The notes: generated by a model not told the origin, from the letters alone. DNA of 64,000 bases from Streptomyces xantholiticus (GCF_014651015.1 NZ_BMWB01000002.1:459782-523781), one strand, 5' to 3'; positions 35,461-44,342 are shown, numbered from the stretch's first letter. Made by a program: numbers and translations.

Positions 35461-36213
35461 TCAGATCTCGAACACCGCGCCCGGGTGGGCGACCTCCGTC
35501 GGGCCAAAGTAGACGGCCGTGGCGTCGCGCAGGGTCTGCTGGGGGTCCGTCCACGGGGGGATGTGGGTGAGGACCAGCCGGCCCGCGTTCGCGCGGTGCG
35601 CGTACGCGCCCGCCTCGCGGCCGTTGAGGTGGAGGTCCGGGATGTCCTCCTTGCCGTGCGTGAAGGACGCCTCGCAAAGGAAGAGGTCGGCACCCGCCGC
35701 CAGCTCGTCCAGGCCGTCGCACACACCGGTGTCGCCGGAGTACGTCAGCGTTCTGCCGCCGTGCTCCAGCCGGATGCCGTACGCCTCGACGGGGTGCGCC
35801 AGCCGCTCGGTGCGCACGGAGAACGGACCGATCTCGAAGTGGCCCGGCTTCAGGGTGTGGAAGTCGAACACCTCACTCATGGCGGAGGCGGAGGGCGTGT
35901 CGGCGTAAGCGGTGGTCAGGCGCTGTTCGGTGCCCTCTGGGCCGTGGACCGGGATGGCGGGGCAGCGGCCGCCGTCGTGGCGGTAGTAGCGGGCGACGAA
36001 GTACCCGCACATGTCGATGCAGTGGTCCGCGTGGAGGTGGCTGAGGAAGATGGCGTCGAGGTCGTAGAGACCGCAGTGGCGCTGCAGCTCGCCGAGGGCG
36101 CCGTTGCCCATGTCGAGCAGCAGCCGGAAGCCGTCGGCCTCTACGAGGTAGCTCGAGCAGGCCGATTCCGCGGACGGGAACGACCCGGAGCAGCCGACGA
36201 CGGTGAGCTTCAT
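35461..36213 (-). CDS. MBL-fold metallo-hydrolase (RNase Z-like)
   Basis: A 250-residue metallo-beta-lactamase-fold enzyme. The main metal motif is FLSHLHADHCIDM; further ligands lie in LTYSGDTGVCDGLDELA and VLTHIPPWTDP. The start MKLTVVGCSGSFPSAESACSSYLVEADGFRLLLDMGNGALGELQRH is typical of the RNase Z/YhfI-like subgroup, which includes phosphodiesterases. The substrate is unknown. It is the usual neighbour between the nag PTS genes and cysM in streptomycetes. Confidence 0.93.
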   Translation of the reverse strand: MKLTVVGCSGSFPSAESACSSYLVEADGFRLLLDMGNGALGELQRHCGLYDLDAIFLSHLHADHCIDMCGYFVARYYRHDGGRCPAIPVHGPEGTEQRLTTAYADTPSASAMSEVFDFHTLKPGHFEIGPFSVRTERLAHPVEAYGIRLEHGGRTLTYSGDTGVCDGLDELAAGADLFLCEASFTHGKEDIPDLHLNGREAGAYAHRANAGRLVLTHIPPWTDPQQTLRDATAVYFGPTEVAHPGAVFEI

Positions 36214-36323
36214 GGAGCTGGAACCTCCGTTGACGGGGAGGGCTGGGGGAAGGTCGTGCGGTCCGTCGAGCGTAAGGCGCCAAAGGGCTGGTCGCTCCTC
36301 AGCCGCCCCGTGTTGTGGGTAAC

Positions 36324-36359
36324 GTCACCCCCCGTCCCGACTCGGGGACGAGGGGTGAC
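36324..36359. terminator. Hairpin between cysM and MBL gene
   Basis: GTCACCCC...GTCCC-GACTC-GGGAC-GAGGGGTGAC forms a long stem with a small internal loop. It lies about 50 bp beyond the cysM stop on the minus strand. Confidence 0.5.
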
Positions 36360-36406
36360 ATCGCCTGGTTCGTATGAAGTTGTGGCCGGTCGCGGAGCTC
36401 AGTGGG

Positions 36407-37363
<957 letters not shown>

Positions 37364-37651
37364 TCAGACCATCCCGCCGGCGACGGCCGGGAGGATCGTG
37401 ACACTGTCGCCGTCCGCGAGCTTGGTGGAGATGCCGTCGAGGAAACGGACGTCCTCGTCGTTGAGGTACACGTTCACGAAGCGACGCAGCTGGTCGCCGT
37501 TCGCCTTGTCGACGATCCGCTCCTCGATGCCGTTGTGGCGGCTCTCGAGGTCGGCGAAGAGCTCGGCAAGGGTGTCCCCGTTGCCCTCGACCGCCTTGGC
37601 GCCGTCGGTGTAGGTGCGGAGGATGGTCGGGATGCGGACCTCGATGGCCAT
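37364..37651 (-). CDS. cysO: Sulfur-carrier protein CysO (MoaD/ThiS fold) with C-terminal MV extension
   Basis: A 95-residue ubiquitin-fold sulfur carrier. Blocks PTILRTYTDGAKAVEGNGDTLAELFADLESRHNGIEERI and RFVNVYLNDEDVRFLDGISTKLADGDSVTILPAVAGG match mycobacterial CysO closely. M. tuberculosis CysO ends at GG, the thiocarboxylated terminus; here two residues (MV) follow. They must presumably be removed before use, and the JAMM protease at 38758-39180 is the obvious candidate. It starts at 37651 and is read with cysM. Confidence 0.93.
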   Translation of the reverse strand: MAIEVRIPTILRTYTDGAKAVEGNGDTLAELFADLESRHNGIEERIVDKANGDQLRRFVNVYLNDEDVRFLDGISTKLADGDSVTILPAVAGGMV

Positions 37652-37699
37652 GACGTGGGCTCCTGTTGTGGTGGTGGCGTAGGGGCGCGCGGCTGTGGA

Positions 37700-37715
37700 C
37701 CCCCGCGCGTGGGGG
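37700..37715 (-). promoter_or_regulatory. Possible attenuator hairpin between leader peptide and cysO
   Basis: CCCCC and GGGGG arms with a GCGCGT loop lie between the leader-peptide stop (37741) and the cysO start (37651). The neighbouring CGCGCGG (about 37685-37691) could pair with the CCGCGCG in the loop instead, so two exclusive structures are possible. This is what an attenuator or ribosome-access switch would need; it is inference. Confidence 0.4.
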
Positions 37716-37740
37716 CGGTGCTGGCTGAAGCGCTCGTACG

Positions 37741-37866
37741 TCAGGACGCGGCGCGGCCGGCGCGGTCCGTACACATCGCGCTGGCGAGGCGGCACAGGTC
37801 GACGTGCAGCCGCGCCACGAGCAGCAGGGTGCTCGGCGTCTTGTCGCTCACGTCAGGGAGAACCAT
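37741..37866 (-). CDS. HVDLCR-type leader peptide upstream of cysO-cysM
   Basis: A 41-codon gene starts with ATG at 37866 and reads MVLPDVSDKTPSTLLLVARL then HVDLCRLASAMC and a short tail. HVDL(C/R)RxxSAxC peptides are the putative leader peptides known upstream of sulfur genes in actinobacteria; stalling at Cys codons when cysteine is short is the proposed mechanism. The stop is 90 bp before cysO. A -10-like TACGAT lies six bases before the ATG, so the mRNA is likely leaderless. Confidence 0.85.
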   Translation of the reverse strand: MVLPDVSDKTPSTLLLVARLHVDLCRLASAMCTDRAGRAAS

Positions 37867-38130
37867 GCGGTCATCGTATCGATTCCCGGTCCGTGTCCCG
37901 GAGTGTGATCTCACATGACGGACGACGGACGCTCAGAATGCGGGCAGGGGGCGAAAAGGTGATGGCCGGAGAGCCGTCACGGGTGTTCGGCGACCCCCGC
38001 ATCGACCTCGTAGACGTCGGCGGGCAACTGCGGTGCGAGGCGTCCGAGGGGGTTCCGCGGGCGGCGATCCGCCCGCCCTTCTCGTAACGGGGGCCGTGGA
38101 CGCCGAGAGCGGCGGGCGGGATGGTCGGGA
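37867..38130. other. Spacer upstream of cysO leader peptide
   Basis: The minus-strand promoter of the leader peptide lies here, with a palindrome TGTGA-TC-TCACA at 37904-37915 just upstream. A 41-codon rightward frame near 37962 (MAGEPSRVFGDPRIDLVDVG) has no family that I recognise and may be remnant sequence. Confidence 0.45.
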
Positions 38131-38573
38131 TCACAGGACGGCTGCTTCGGGGCGCCGGCGCATCAGCCACAGGAACAGCGGCCCTCCGGTGAGCGCGGCG
38201 AGGAGGCCGACGGGTACGTACCTGGGGGCCGACGGCCGTACGGGCCGCGAGGTCGGCAACGACGAGTGCGGTCGCCCAGCCGAGACGGCGACGGGCAGCA
38301 GGGCGCGGTGGGGAGCGCCGACGGCAAGCCCGGCGGCGTGCGCACCATCGGGCCGATGAAGCCGGCGGCGCCGGGACGGCGACCAGCACTCGGCGGTGAC
38401 GCGAGCACGAACGCGGCGGCACGAAAGCGCGCGGTGTCCGTATATGTGCGCCTGACGCCGTCGCCCTCGTCACCCCCCAGTGGGTGAGGGTGCAGGGGAA
38501 GCCGGAGGCCGGCGGCCTCGGGGCCGGCCTCCGCCCCGGCGGTGCAGCCGGTCAGCGGGACAAGGGCCTCCAC
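38131..38573 (-). pseudogene. Frameshifted remnant of a FecCD-type (BtuC-like) permease, with lipoprotein fragment
   Basis: Pieces of one permease C-terminus appear in successive minus-strand frames: AAGFIGPMV, then HAAGLAVGAPHRALLPVAV, then ATALVVADLAARTAV, then PVGLLAALTGGPLFLWLMRR with a stop at 38131. In order, they match the last third of BtuC/FecC (FVGLxVPHxAR...LLPxSALxGA...LADLxART...PVGxxTAxxGxPFFxxLL). Just after the riboswitch, a GTG at 38573 begins VEALVPLTGCTAG, which looks like a lipoprotein signal fragment. At least three frameshifts make expression impossible. Confidence 0.8.
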
Positions 38574-38755
38574 CGGGGCTTACGCGTCCCCAGGGTGGTC
38601 GGAGCAGGCGGCGGGCCAGTTGCCGACTTCCGGGCAGGGCCTGGCCGCAGTGGCGGGACCGTGCCGGGTTCGCACCGGCTTCCCGGGTCCTGCGGCCTCC
38701 ATGCCGAGTGGTCGGCGCTCAGTACGCCGTGACGGCGGTGGGCACCCGCGGGCGT
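38570..38755 (-). ncRNA. Cobalamin riboswitch
   Basis: On the minus strand the B12-box core GGGAAGCCGGTGCGAACCCG continues into GCACGGTCCCGCCACTG (38648-38684). The 5' part has GGTGCC near 38745 and the 3' part GGAAGTCGGCAACTGGCC, equivalent to the usual GGAAGTCxGGAxACTGGCC. A hairpin (CCACC...TGGGG/CCCCGGTGG, 38570-38598) could be the expression platform. It starts directly past the Mec+ stop and points into the transporter remnant. Confidence 0.88.
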
Positions 38756-38757
38756 CC

Positions 38758-39180
38758 TCAGTACGCCTCGACTACCTTCACGTCTTCCTCTGTGATCACA
38801 CCGTCCACGATGCGGAACGAGCGGAACTGGAACGGCCCCGCGTCGTCGGTATCGGCGGTCGAGACCAGCACGTAGTGGGCGCCGGGCTCGTTGGCATAGC
38901 TGACGTCGGTGCGCGAGGGGTACGCCTCGGTCGCGGTGTGCGAGTGGTAGATGATCACCGGCTCCTCGTCGCGGTCGTCCAGCTCGCGGTAGAGCTTGAG
39001 CAGGTCCCCGGAATCGAACTCGTAGAACGTGGGCGACCGGGCCGCGTTCAGCATCGGGATGAAGCGCTCGGGACGGCCGGAGCCCTCCGGTCCGGCGACG
39101 ACGCCGCAGGCCTCGTCGGGGTGGTCCTCACGGGCGTGGGCGACGATCTGGTCGAAGAGGGCCTGGGTGATGGTCAGCAT
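38758..39180 (-). CDS. mec: Mec+ family JAMM metalloprotease
   Basis: A 140-residue zinc protease of the M67 (JAB1/MPN+) family. The metal motif is HSHTATEAYPSRTD (His-x-His-x10-Asp) with the partner Glu in HPDEACGVVAG. Mec+ frees cysteine from the CysO-cysteine adduct; related QbsD also trims residues after the GG of its carrier. It lies 1.1 kb upstream of cysO-cysM, separated by the riboswitch and transporter remnants. Confidence 0.93.
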   Translation of the reverse strand: MLTITQALFDQIVAHAREDHPDEACGVVAGPEGSGRPERFIPMLNAARSPTFYEFDSGDLLKLYRELDDRDEEPVIIYHSHTATEAYPSRTDVSYANEPGAHYVLVSTADTDDAGPFQFRSFRIVDGVITEEDVKVVEAY

Positions 39181-39197
39181 GGGCCACAGGATAGGCA

Positions 39198-39230
39198 GAT
39201 GGCCTCCGGATCCGAGATCCGGAGGCCATC
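39198..39230. terminator. Terminator between amino-acid permease and mec
   Basis: GATGGCCTCCGGATC, loop CGA, and the exact complement. It has 15-bp perfect arms, 33 bp past the permease stop. Confidence 0.75.
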
Positions 39231-39262
39231 AGGTGAGACGGGTGGTGGACACCACCGCCGCG

Positions 39263-40711
39263 TCAGTCGGACTTCGTCGCGTACTCCCGCGGCGTGTGCT
39301 CGGCGATCCGCGGGTTGCTCCGCTTCAGCACCTGCCAGCCGACGGCCAGGCCGACGGCCCAGACAGCCGCCACGTACAGCGAGATCCGGCCCGCCTCGTC
39401 GAGGGCGACCATGGCGGTCACGCCGACCAGGAAGAGCAGGGCGACCCAGCTGAAGAGCGCGCCGCCCGGGGCCGGGAAGGACGAGGCACCCAGCCGTCCC
39501 GCGTCCACCGCGGAGCGGTAGCGGATGTGGCTGACGAGGATCATCATCCAGGTCCAGATGCCGGCCGCGGTGGCCACGGACACGACGTATCCGAAGGCCT
39601 TCTCCGGGACGATGTAGTTGAGGACCACGCCGATGCCCATCAGGGTCACGGAGACGGCGATGCCGATGGCCGGGGTGCGGCGGGCGTTGAGCCTGCCGAG
39701 GGCCTCGGGGGCCTCTCCGTTGGAGGCGAGGTCGCGCAGCATCCGGCCGGTGGAGTACATGCCGGAGTTGCAGGAGGACAGCGCCGCGGTGAGGACCACG
39801 AAGTTGACGATGCCCGCGGCGAGCGGGATGCCGATCTTCTCGAAGGCGTGCACGAAGGGGCTCTCGCCCGCGGAGAACTCCGTCCACTTGACGACGGAGA
39901 GGATCACGACCAGGGCGCCGACGTAGAAGATGATGATGCGCCAGGGCAGCGTGTTGATCGCCTTGGGCAGGGTCTTCTCGGGGTTCTCCGACTCACCCGC
40001 CGTGACACCGACGAGCTCCACCGCGAGGTAGGCGAACATGACGCCCTGGAGGGTCATCAGGCTCGAGCCGATGCCGTTGGGGAAGATCCCGTCGTAGGAC
40101 CAGAGGTTGGAGACGGAGGCGGTGTCACCGGCGTCGGAGAAGCCGAGGGTGAGGACGCCGAGACCGATCACGATCATGCCGATGATCGCGGTGACCTTGA
40201 TCATGGAGAACCAGAACTCGACCTCCCCGAAGATCTTCACCGAGATCAGGTTGACGCCGAAGAGCACCACCAGGAAGACCAGGGCGCTGACCCATTGCGG
40301 GATCTCGGGGAACCAGAAGTGGATGTAGATGGCCGCGGCGGTCAGCTCGGCCATGCCGGTGACGATCCACATCAGCCAGTACGTCCAGCCGGTGACGAAG
40401 CCGAAGAACGGGCCGAGGAACTCACGGGCGTACTCGGCGAAGGAGCCGGAGACAGGGCGATACAGGAGCAGCTCTCCGAGCGCTCGCATGATGAAGAAGA
40501 TGACGACGCCTGCGAGGGCGTACATCAGGATGATGCTGGGACCGGCCTTGGCGATGTTCGCGCCGGCCCCCATGAAGAGTCCGACGCCGATGGCCCCGCC
40601 GATGGCGATCATCTGGACCTGCCGGCTGCCGAGCCCGCGCTCGTAGCCTTCCTGCGAAGTGTTGCCCCCGGCCTCGTCGCCGGTGTGCTTGTCGACCTGC
40701 ACCGAGGTCAT
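39263..40711 (-). CDS. Amino-acid permease (APC family, AAT subgroup)
   Basis: A 482-residue transporter with twelve helices. GLGSRQVQMIAIGGAIGVGLFMGAGANIAKAGPSIILMYALAGVVIF is the AAT entry signature; EFWFSMIKV and AVELVGVTAGESENPEKTLPKAIN are the conserved middle segments. AAT members import aromatic or neutral amino acids, asparagine or GABA; I cannot choose between them. Unusual palindromes lie about 55 bp upstream of the start. Confidence 0.93.
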   Translation of the reverse strand: MTSVQVDKHTGDEAGGNTSQEGYERGLGSRQVQMIAIGGAIGVGLFMGAGANIAKAGPSIILMYALAGVVIFFIMRALGELLLYRPVSGSFAEYAREFLGPFFGFVTGWTYWLMWIVTGMAELTAAAIYIHFWFPEIPQWVSALVFLVVLFGVNLISVKIFGEVEFWFSMIKVTAIIGMIVIGLGVLTLGFSDAGDTASVSNLWSYDGIFPNGIGSSLMTLQGVMFAYLAVELVGVTAGESENPEKTLPKAINTLPWRIIIFYVGALVVILSVVKWTEFSAGESPFVHAFEKIGIPLAAGIVNFVVLTAALSSCNSGMYSTGRMLRDLASNGEAPEALGRLNARRTPAIGIAVSVTLMGIGVVLNYIVPEKAFGYVVSVATAAGIWTWMMILVSHIRYRSAVDAGRLGASSFPAPGGALFSWVALLFLVGVTAMVALDEAGRISLYVAAVWAVGLAVGWQVLKRSNPRIAEHTPREYATKSD

Positions 40712-40762
40712 GGTGATGCGCCTTTCTCCATGCTGATCCGCGCCGGCGAGTAGCGCCGCTGC

Positions 40763-40779
40763 GGATCAGGTCCTGATCC
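40763..40779. promoter_or_regulatory. 17-bp palindrome upstream of amino-acid permease
   Basis: GGATCAGG-T-CCTGATCC is a perfect palindrome. A third half-site CTGATCCGC lies at 40733-40741 and pairs with GCGGATCAG (40761-40769). The cluster is 22-68 bp upstream of the permease start. The rest of the gap (40780-41030) has no gene. Confidence 0.6.
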
Positions 40780-41030
40780 CCCCGGATGTGGATGGAGTGC
40801 CACCGGCGGTCCGCCGGTTCAAGCGCACTCGGAGGACAGGGGTGGCGTCCCCCGAGCGGTCGTGAAGATTTATCACGCCCGCAACAGTGATCCACTCGGT
40901 GGAAAGTGACGCACACCACAGGGAGAACCGGACAAAGGACGCGCCGCGTGAGGAACGGCGACGATCGATTGACGCGATCGTTATCCGGATTTGAGGGTCC
41001 GTTGAGCGAACGGGAACGTCGCCGGCACCC

Positions 41031-41624
41031 TCAGGACATCAGTGCCTCGACGAGCGTCTCCTGGAGGGCGCCGAGCCACAGGTACGCCATGACCATGGGC
41101 TTGCGCGGATCGGAGTCCGGGAGGCGGTACAGGGCCGCACTCTCGTCGTCCTCGCCGACGTCGAGGCGGGTGCCGATGGTCAGCCGCAGGTCATTGAGGG
41201 CGCCGAGCCAGTGGAGACAGTCGTCGGAGCCCAACTCCAGGACGGCGCCGGCGTCGCCGACGGGAGCCAGTGCGTCGAGGGTCTTCACGACGACGAGGGC
41301 GTCCTCGCGCTTGCGGGTACGCAGGTCCTTCTCGGTGAAGCGCCTGAACTCGGCGGACGCGGCCCGCAGTTCCTCGTCGGGCGGCCCCGCCTCCGGATCG
41401 GCGTAGGCCTCAGGGAAGAGGCGGGCGAGCGCCGGATCGGAGGGCGGCTCGCTGGGCCCCTCCGCGAACAGGGCGGCCAGCGGGTCCTCGCCCTGGGCGG
41501 GCTCGTCGCCGGGCCCGATGAGTTCGAGGAGCTGGACGGCGAGGGACCGCAGGATCGCGACCTCGACCTCGTCCAGGCGGACGGTCGCCCCGCCGCCGGC
41601 GAGCGGCTCGAAGTGAGAGCTCAT
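41031..41624 (-). CDS. DUF2017 family protein
   Basis: A 197-residue cytoplasmic protein. The N-terminal VRLDEVEVAILRSLAVQLLELIGPGDEP and the C-terminal LHWLGALNDLRLTIGTRLDVGEDDESAALYRLPDSDPRKPMVMAYLWLGALQETLVEALMS are the DUF2017 blocks. It overlaps the clpS stop (ATGA), a coupling that is constant in actinobacteria. The function is unknown; the link to ClpS suggests a role in adaptor-controlled proteolysis. Confidence 0.93.
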   Translation of the reverse strand: MSSHFEPLAGGGATVRLDEVEVAILRSLAVQLLELIGPGDEPAQGEDPLAALFAEGPSEPPSDPALARLFPEAYADPEAGPPDEELRAASAEFRRFTEKDLRTRKREDALVVVKTLDALAPVGDAGAVLELGSDDCLHWLGALNDLRLTIGTRLDVGEDDESAALYRLPDSDPRKPMVMAYLWLGALQETLVEALMS

Positions 41625-41920
41625 CAGCCGCGGTCCTGGGTGAGCGTGGCCCACAGTCCGTATCCGTGCATCGCCTGCACGTCACGCTCCATCTCCTCGC
41701 GGCTGCCGCTGGAGACGACGGCGCGTCCCTTGTGATGGACGTCGAGCATCAGCTTGTGCGCCTTGTCCTTCGAGTAGCCGAAGTAAGCCTGGAAGACGTA
41801 GGTGACATAGCTCATCAGATTGACCGGGTCGTTGTGCACCAGCGTCACCCAGGGCACGTCCGGCTCCGGGACGACATGCGTCTCCTCCGCCGACTCCGGT
41901 CGTTCGATCTCTACGGGCAT
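41624..41920 (-). CDS. clpS: ATP-dependent Clp protease adaptor ClpS
   Basis: A 98-residue adaptor that binds N-degron substrates and passes them to ClpC/ClpA. The ligand pocket motif [46 protein letters not shown] is complete. MPVEIERP at 41920 has a good upstream GGTGGAG; an ATG five codons before (41935) is the alternative. It is divergent from pncB. Confidence 0.95.
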   Translation of the reverse strand: MPVEIERPESAEETHVVPEPDVPWVTLVHNDPVNLMSYVTYVFQAYFGYSKDKAHKLMLDVHHKGRAVVSSGSREEMERDVQAMHGYGLWATLTQDRG

Positions 41921-42004
41921 CGTCACTCCACCCATGCTGCCACCCGGGAGGCCGCATCGCACAAACGGCCCCGCCGCATCACGGCAACCCGTCGGAACGA
42001 GATC

Positions 42005-42019
42005 TCGTCAGACTGACGA
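42005..42019. promoter_or_regulatory. 15-bp palindrome over the pncB promoter
   Basis: TCGTCAG-A-CTGACGA is a perfect palindrome. It overlaps the place of the -35 region for the -10 hexamer at 42029-42034, so a bound repressor would block the promoter. An NAD-responsive repressor is likely by context but no regulator gene is adjacent. Confidence 0.65.
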
Positions 42020-42028
42020 AATGTGCGC

Positions 42029-42034
42029 TAGCAT
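42029..42034 (+). promoter_or_regulatory. -10 hexamer of a leaderless pncB transcript
   Basis: TAGCAT is followed by seven bases and the pncB ATG at 42042, so transcription would begin at the start codon. There is no Shine-Dalgarno sequence in the gap. Confidence 0.55.
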
Positions 42035-42041
42035 CGCCGTC

Positions 42042-43370
42042 ATGAACACTGCAGACCTTGGGCTGCCGGTGGACGTGCCGTCGACCGCGCTCTTCACCGA
42101 CCAGTACGAGTTCACGATGCTTCAGGCGGCGCTGAAGGCCGGCACGGCCGAGCGGCGTTCCGTCTTCGAGGTCTTCACCCGACGCCTGCCCGAGGGCCGG
42201 CGCTACGGCGTGGTGGCCGGCACCGGCCGAGTGCTGGACGCCGTCGAGAACTTCCGCTTCGACCCCGGCGTCCTCGGCTTCCTGCGGGAGGCACGCATCG
42301 TCGACGAGCCCACGCTCGAGTGGCTCGCCGGCTACCGCTTCCGCGGCAGCATCTGGGGCTACCCCGAGGGCGAGGTGTACTTCCCCGGCTCACCGATCGT
42401 CCGGGTCGAGGGTTCCTTCGCCGAATGCGTGCTGCTCGAGACGGTGATCCTGTCCATCCTCAACCACGACTCCGCGATCGCCGCCGCCGCCTCGCGGATG
42501 TCGACGGCCGCGCGCGGGCGCCGGCTCATCGAGATGGGCGCGCGCCGCACCCACGAGCTGTCCGCAGTCGCCTCGGCGCGCGCCGCCTACGTCGGCGGCT
42601 TCGACTCCACGTCCGACCTGGCGGCCGGCTTCCGCTACGCCATCCCCACCGTCGGCACCAGTGCACACGCCTTCACCCTGCTGCACGACAGCGAGCGCGG
42701 CGCCTTCCAGGCCCAGGTCGACTCGTTGGGGCGGGGCACGACACTGCTGGTCGACACGTACGACGTGGCCGAGGCCGTCCGTACGGCCGTCGACATCGCC
42801 GGCCCGGAACTCGGGGCCGTACGCATCGACTCCGGCGACCTGCTGCTCGTGGCGCACCGGGTACGCCAGCAGCTGGACGAGCTCGGCGCGGTCGACACCA
42901 AGATCGTGGTCACCTCCGACCTCGACGAGTACGCGATCGCGTCGCTGGCGGCCGCACCTGTCGACGCCTATGGGGTCGGCACCCAGCTGGTCACCGGCAG
43001 CGGCCACCCCACCTGCTCGATGGTCTACAAGCTCGTCGCGCGCGCCCGGTCCGCCGATCCCTCCGCACCGCTGCAGCCGGTGGCCAAGAAGTCGCTGGGC
43101 GGCAAGATGTCGATCGGCGGCCGCAAGTGGGCGGCGCGCCGCCGGGACGCGGACGGGGTCGCGGAGGCCGAGGTCGTGGGCGTCGGCGAGGTACCGCCGG
43201 AGCTCGCCGGGCAGCAGCTGCTGGTGGAGCTCGTCAAGGGCGGGGAGGTCGTCGCCCGCGAGCCGCTGGACGCGGCCCGCGACCGGCACATCGCGGCGCG
43301 GGCCGGGCTTCCGATGTCGGCGATACAGCTCTCGCGCGGCGAACCGGTGATCCCCACCGAGTACGCGTGA
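42042..43370 (+). CDS. pncB: Nicotinate phosphoribosyltransferase
   Basis: A 442-residue NAD-salvage enzyme making nicotinate mononucleotide from nicotinate and PRPP. FTDQYEFTMLQAALK is the N-terminal signature; IPTVGTSAHAF holds the autophosphorylated His; VRIDSGDL and DAYGVGTQLVTGSGHPTCSMVYKLVA bind the phosphoribosyl group. The ATG at 42042 is preferred over 42021 because of the -10 spacing. It is followed by pncA, the preceding step of the same pathway. Confidence 0.95.
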   Translation: MNTADLGLPVDVPSTALFTDQYEFTMLQAALKAGTAERRSVFEVFTRRLPEGRRYGVVAGTGRVLDAVENFRFDPGVLGFLREARIVDEPTLEWLAGYRFRGSIWGYPEGEVYFPGSPIVRVEGSFAECVLLETVILSILNHDSAIAAAASRMSTAARGRRLIEMGARRTHELSAVASARAAYVGGFDSTSDLAAGFRYAIPTVGTSAHAFTLLHDSERGAFQAQVDSLGRGTTLLVDTYDVAEAVRTAVDIAGPELGAVRIDSGDLLLVAHRVRQQLDELGAVDTKIVVTSDLDEYAIASLAAAPVDAYGVGTQLVTGSGHPTCSMVYKLVARARSADPSAPLQPVAKKSLGGKMSIGGRKWAARRRDADGVAEAEVVGVGEVPPELAGQQLLVELVKGGEVVAREPLDAARDRHIAARAGLPMSAIQLSRGEPVIPTEYA

Positions 43371-43554
43371 TACTGCCGGTGCCCGCGGGGCGCATGAAGT
43401 GTCCACGATCGGGCACGTGAACGCCGCAGGCCCCTGCGGGCCGCCGCCCCCTCCCCTACGGCGTGGTGAGTGTCTACGCTCAGTAGTTCTGCAGGTCCTT
43501 GACCCGACCGTCCGCCTCTTTCCGTCTCCCGTATCCCACCGAAGGAAGCCCGTC

Positions 43555-44139
43555 ATGCACCGCGCCTTGATCGTCGTGGACGTTCAGAACGACTTCTGCG
43601 AGGGCGGCAGCCTTGCGGTGACGGGAGGTGCCGACGTCGCGGCCGCCATCACCGAGCTGATCGGCCAGGCCCAGCCGGGCTACCGCTATGTGGTCGCCAC
43701 CCGTGACCACCACGTCGAACCCGGAAGCCACTTCTCCGACAACCCCGACTTCGTCGACTCCTGGCCGCCGCACTGCGTGGCCGGCACGGAGGGCGTCGGC
43801 TTCCACCCGAACTTCGCGCCGGCCGTCGCCTCCGGCGCGATCTCCGCGGTCTTCGACAAGGGCGCGTACGCGGCGGCGTACAGCGGCTTCGAGGGCACGG
43901 ACGAGAACGGCTCGACGCTCGCGCAGTGGCTGCGGGCGCATGAGGTCACCGAGGTGGACGTGGTCGGCATCGCGACCGACCACTGCGTGCGGGCGACGGC
44001 GCTGGACGCGGCGCGCGAGGGCTTCACCACGCAGGTGCTCCTCGACCTCACGGCGGGGGTCTCGGAGGAGACGACGGCGAGGGCGCTGGAGCGGTTGCGG
44101 GAGGCCGGGGTCGAGCTGAGCGGCAAGCCGGTGCTCTGA
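43555..44139 (+). CDS. pncA: Nicotinamidase (isochorismatase family)
   Basis: A 194-residue amidase converting nicotinamide to nicotinate, the substrate of pncB upstream. The catalytic triad is visible: Asp in VVDVQNDFCEGGSLAV, Lys in AVFDKGAYAAAYSGFEG, Cys in VGIATDHCVRATALDA. The metal-site motif ATRDHHVEPGSHFSDNPDF is also intact. About 180 bp separate it from pncB, with room for its own promoter. Confidence 0.95.
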   Translation: MHRALIVVDVQNDFCEGGSLAVTGGADVAAAITELIGQAQPGYRYVVATRDHHVEPGSHFSDNPDFVDSWPPHCVAGTEGVGFHPNFAPAVASGAISAVFDKGAYAAAYSGFEGTDENGSTLAQWLRAHEVTEVDVVGIATDHCVRATALDAAREGFTTQVLLDLTAGVSEETTARALERLREAGVELSGKPVL

Positions 44140-44342
44140 CGCGCGGTCGCTGCGCGCGCCAGGGAGCGTCCACGCCCGTACCGGGCCGCGCCGGTGGGGG
44201 CCGCCGCGCTGGGCCGTTTGCCCCACCCGCCCTTTCCGGAACCGGGCCCCCGCCCGGACCCGTTCCACGGGGCTGCTGAGCGCCGGCGGGGCCTGCCCCT
44301 CCGCTCGAATGCCGGTGGCGCCCGCCCCGCCCACGCGGTCGG

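Noticed and set aside
38163..38573. A single intact gene in the region downstream of the riboswitch
   Set aside because: The permease motifs occur in three different frames; the open frame itself contains only a part of them.
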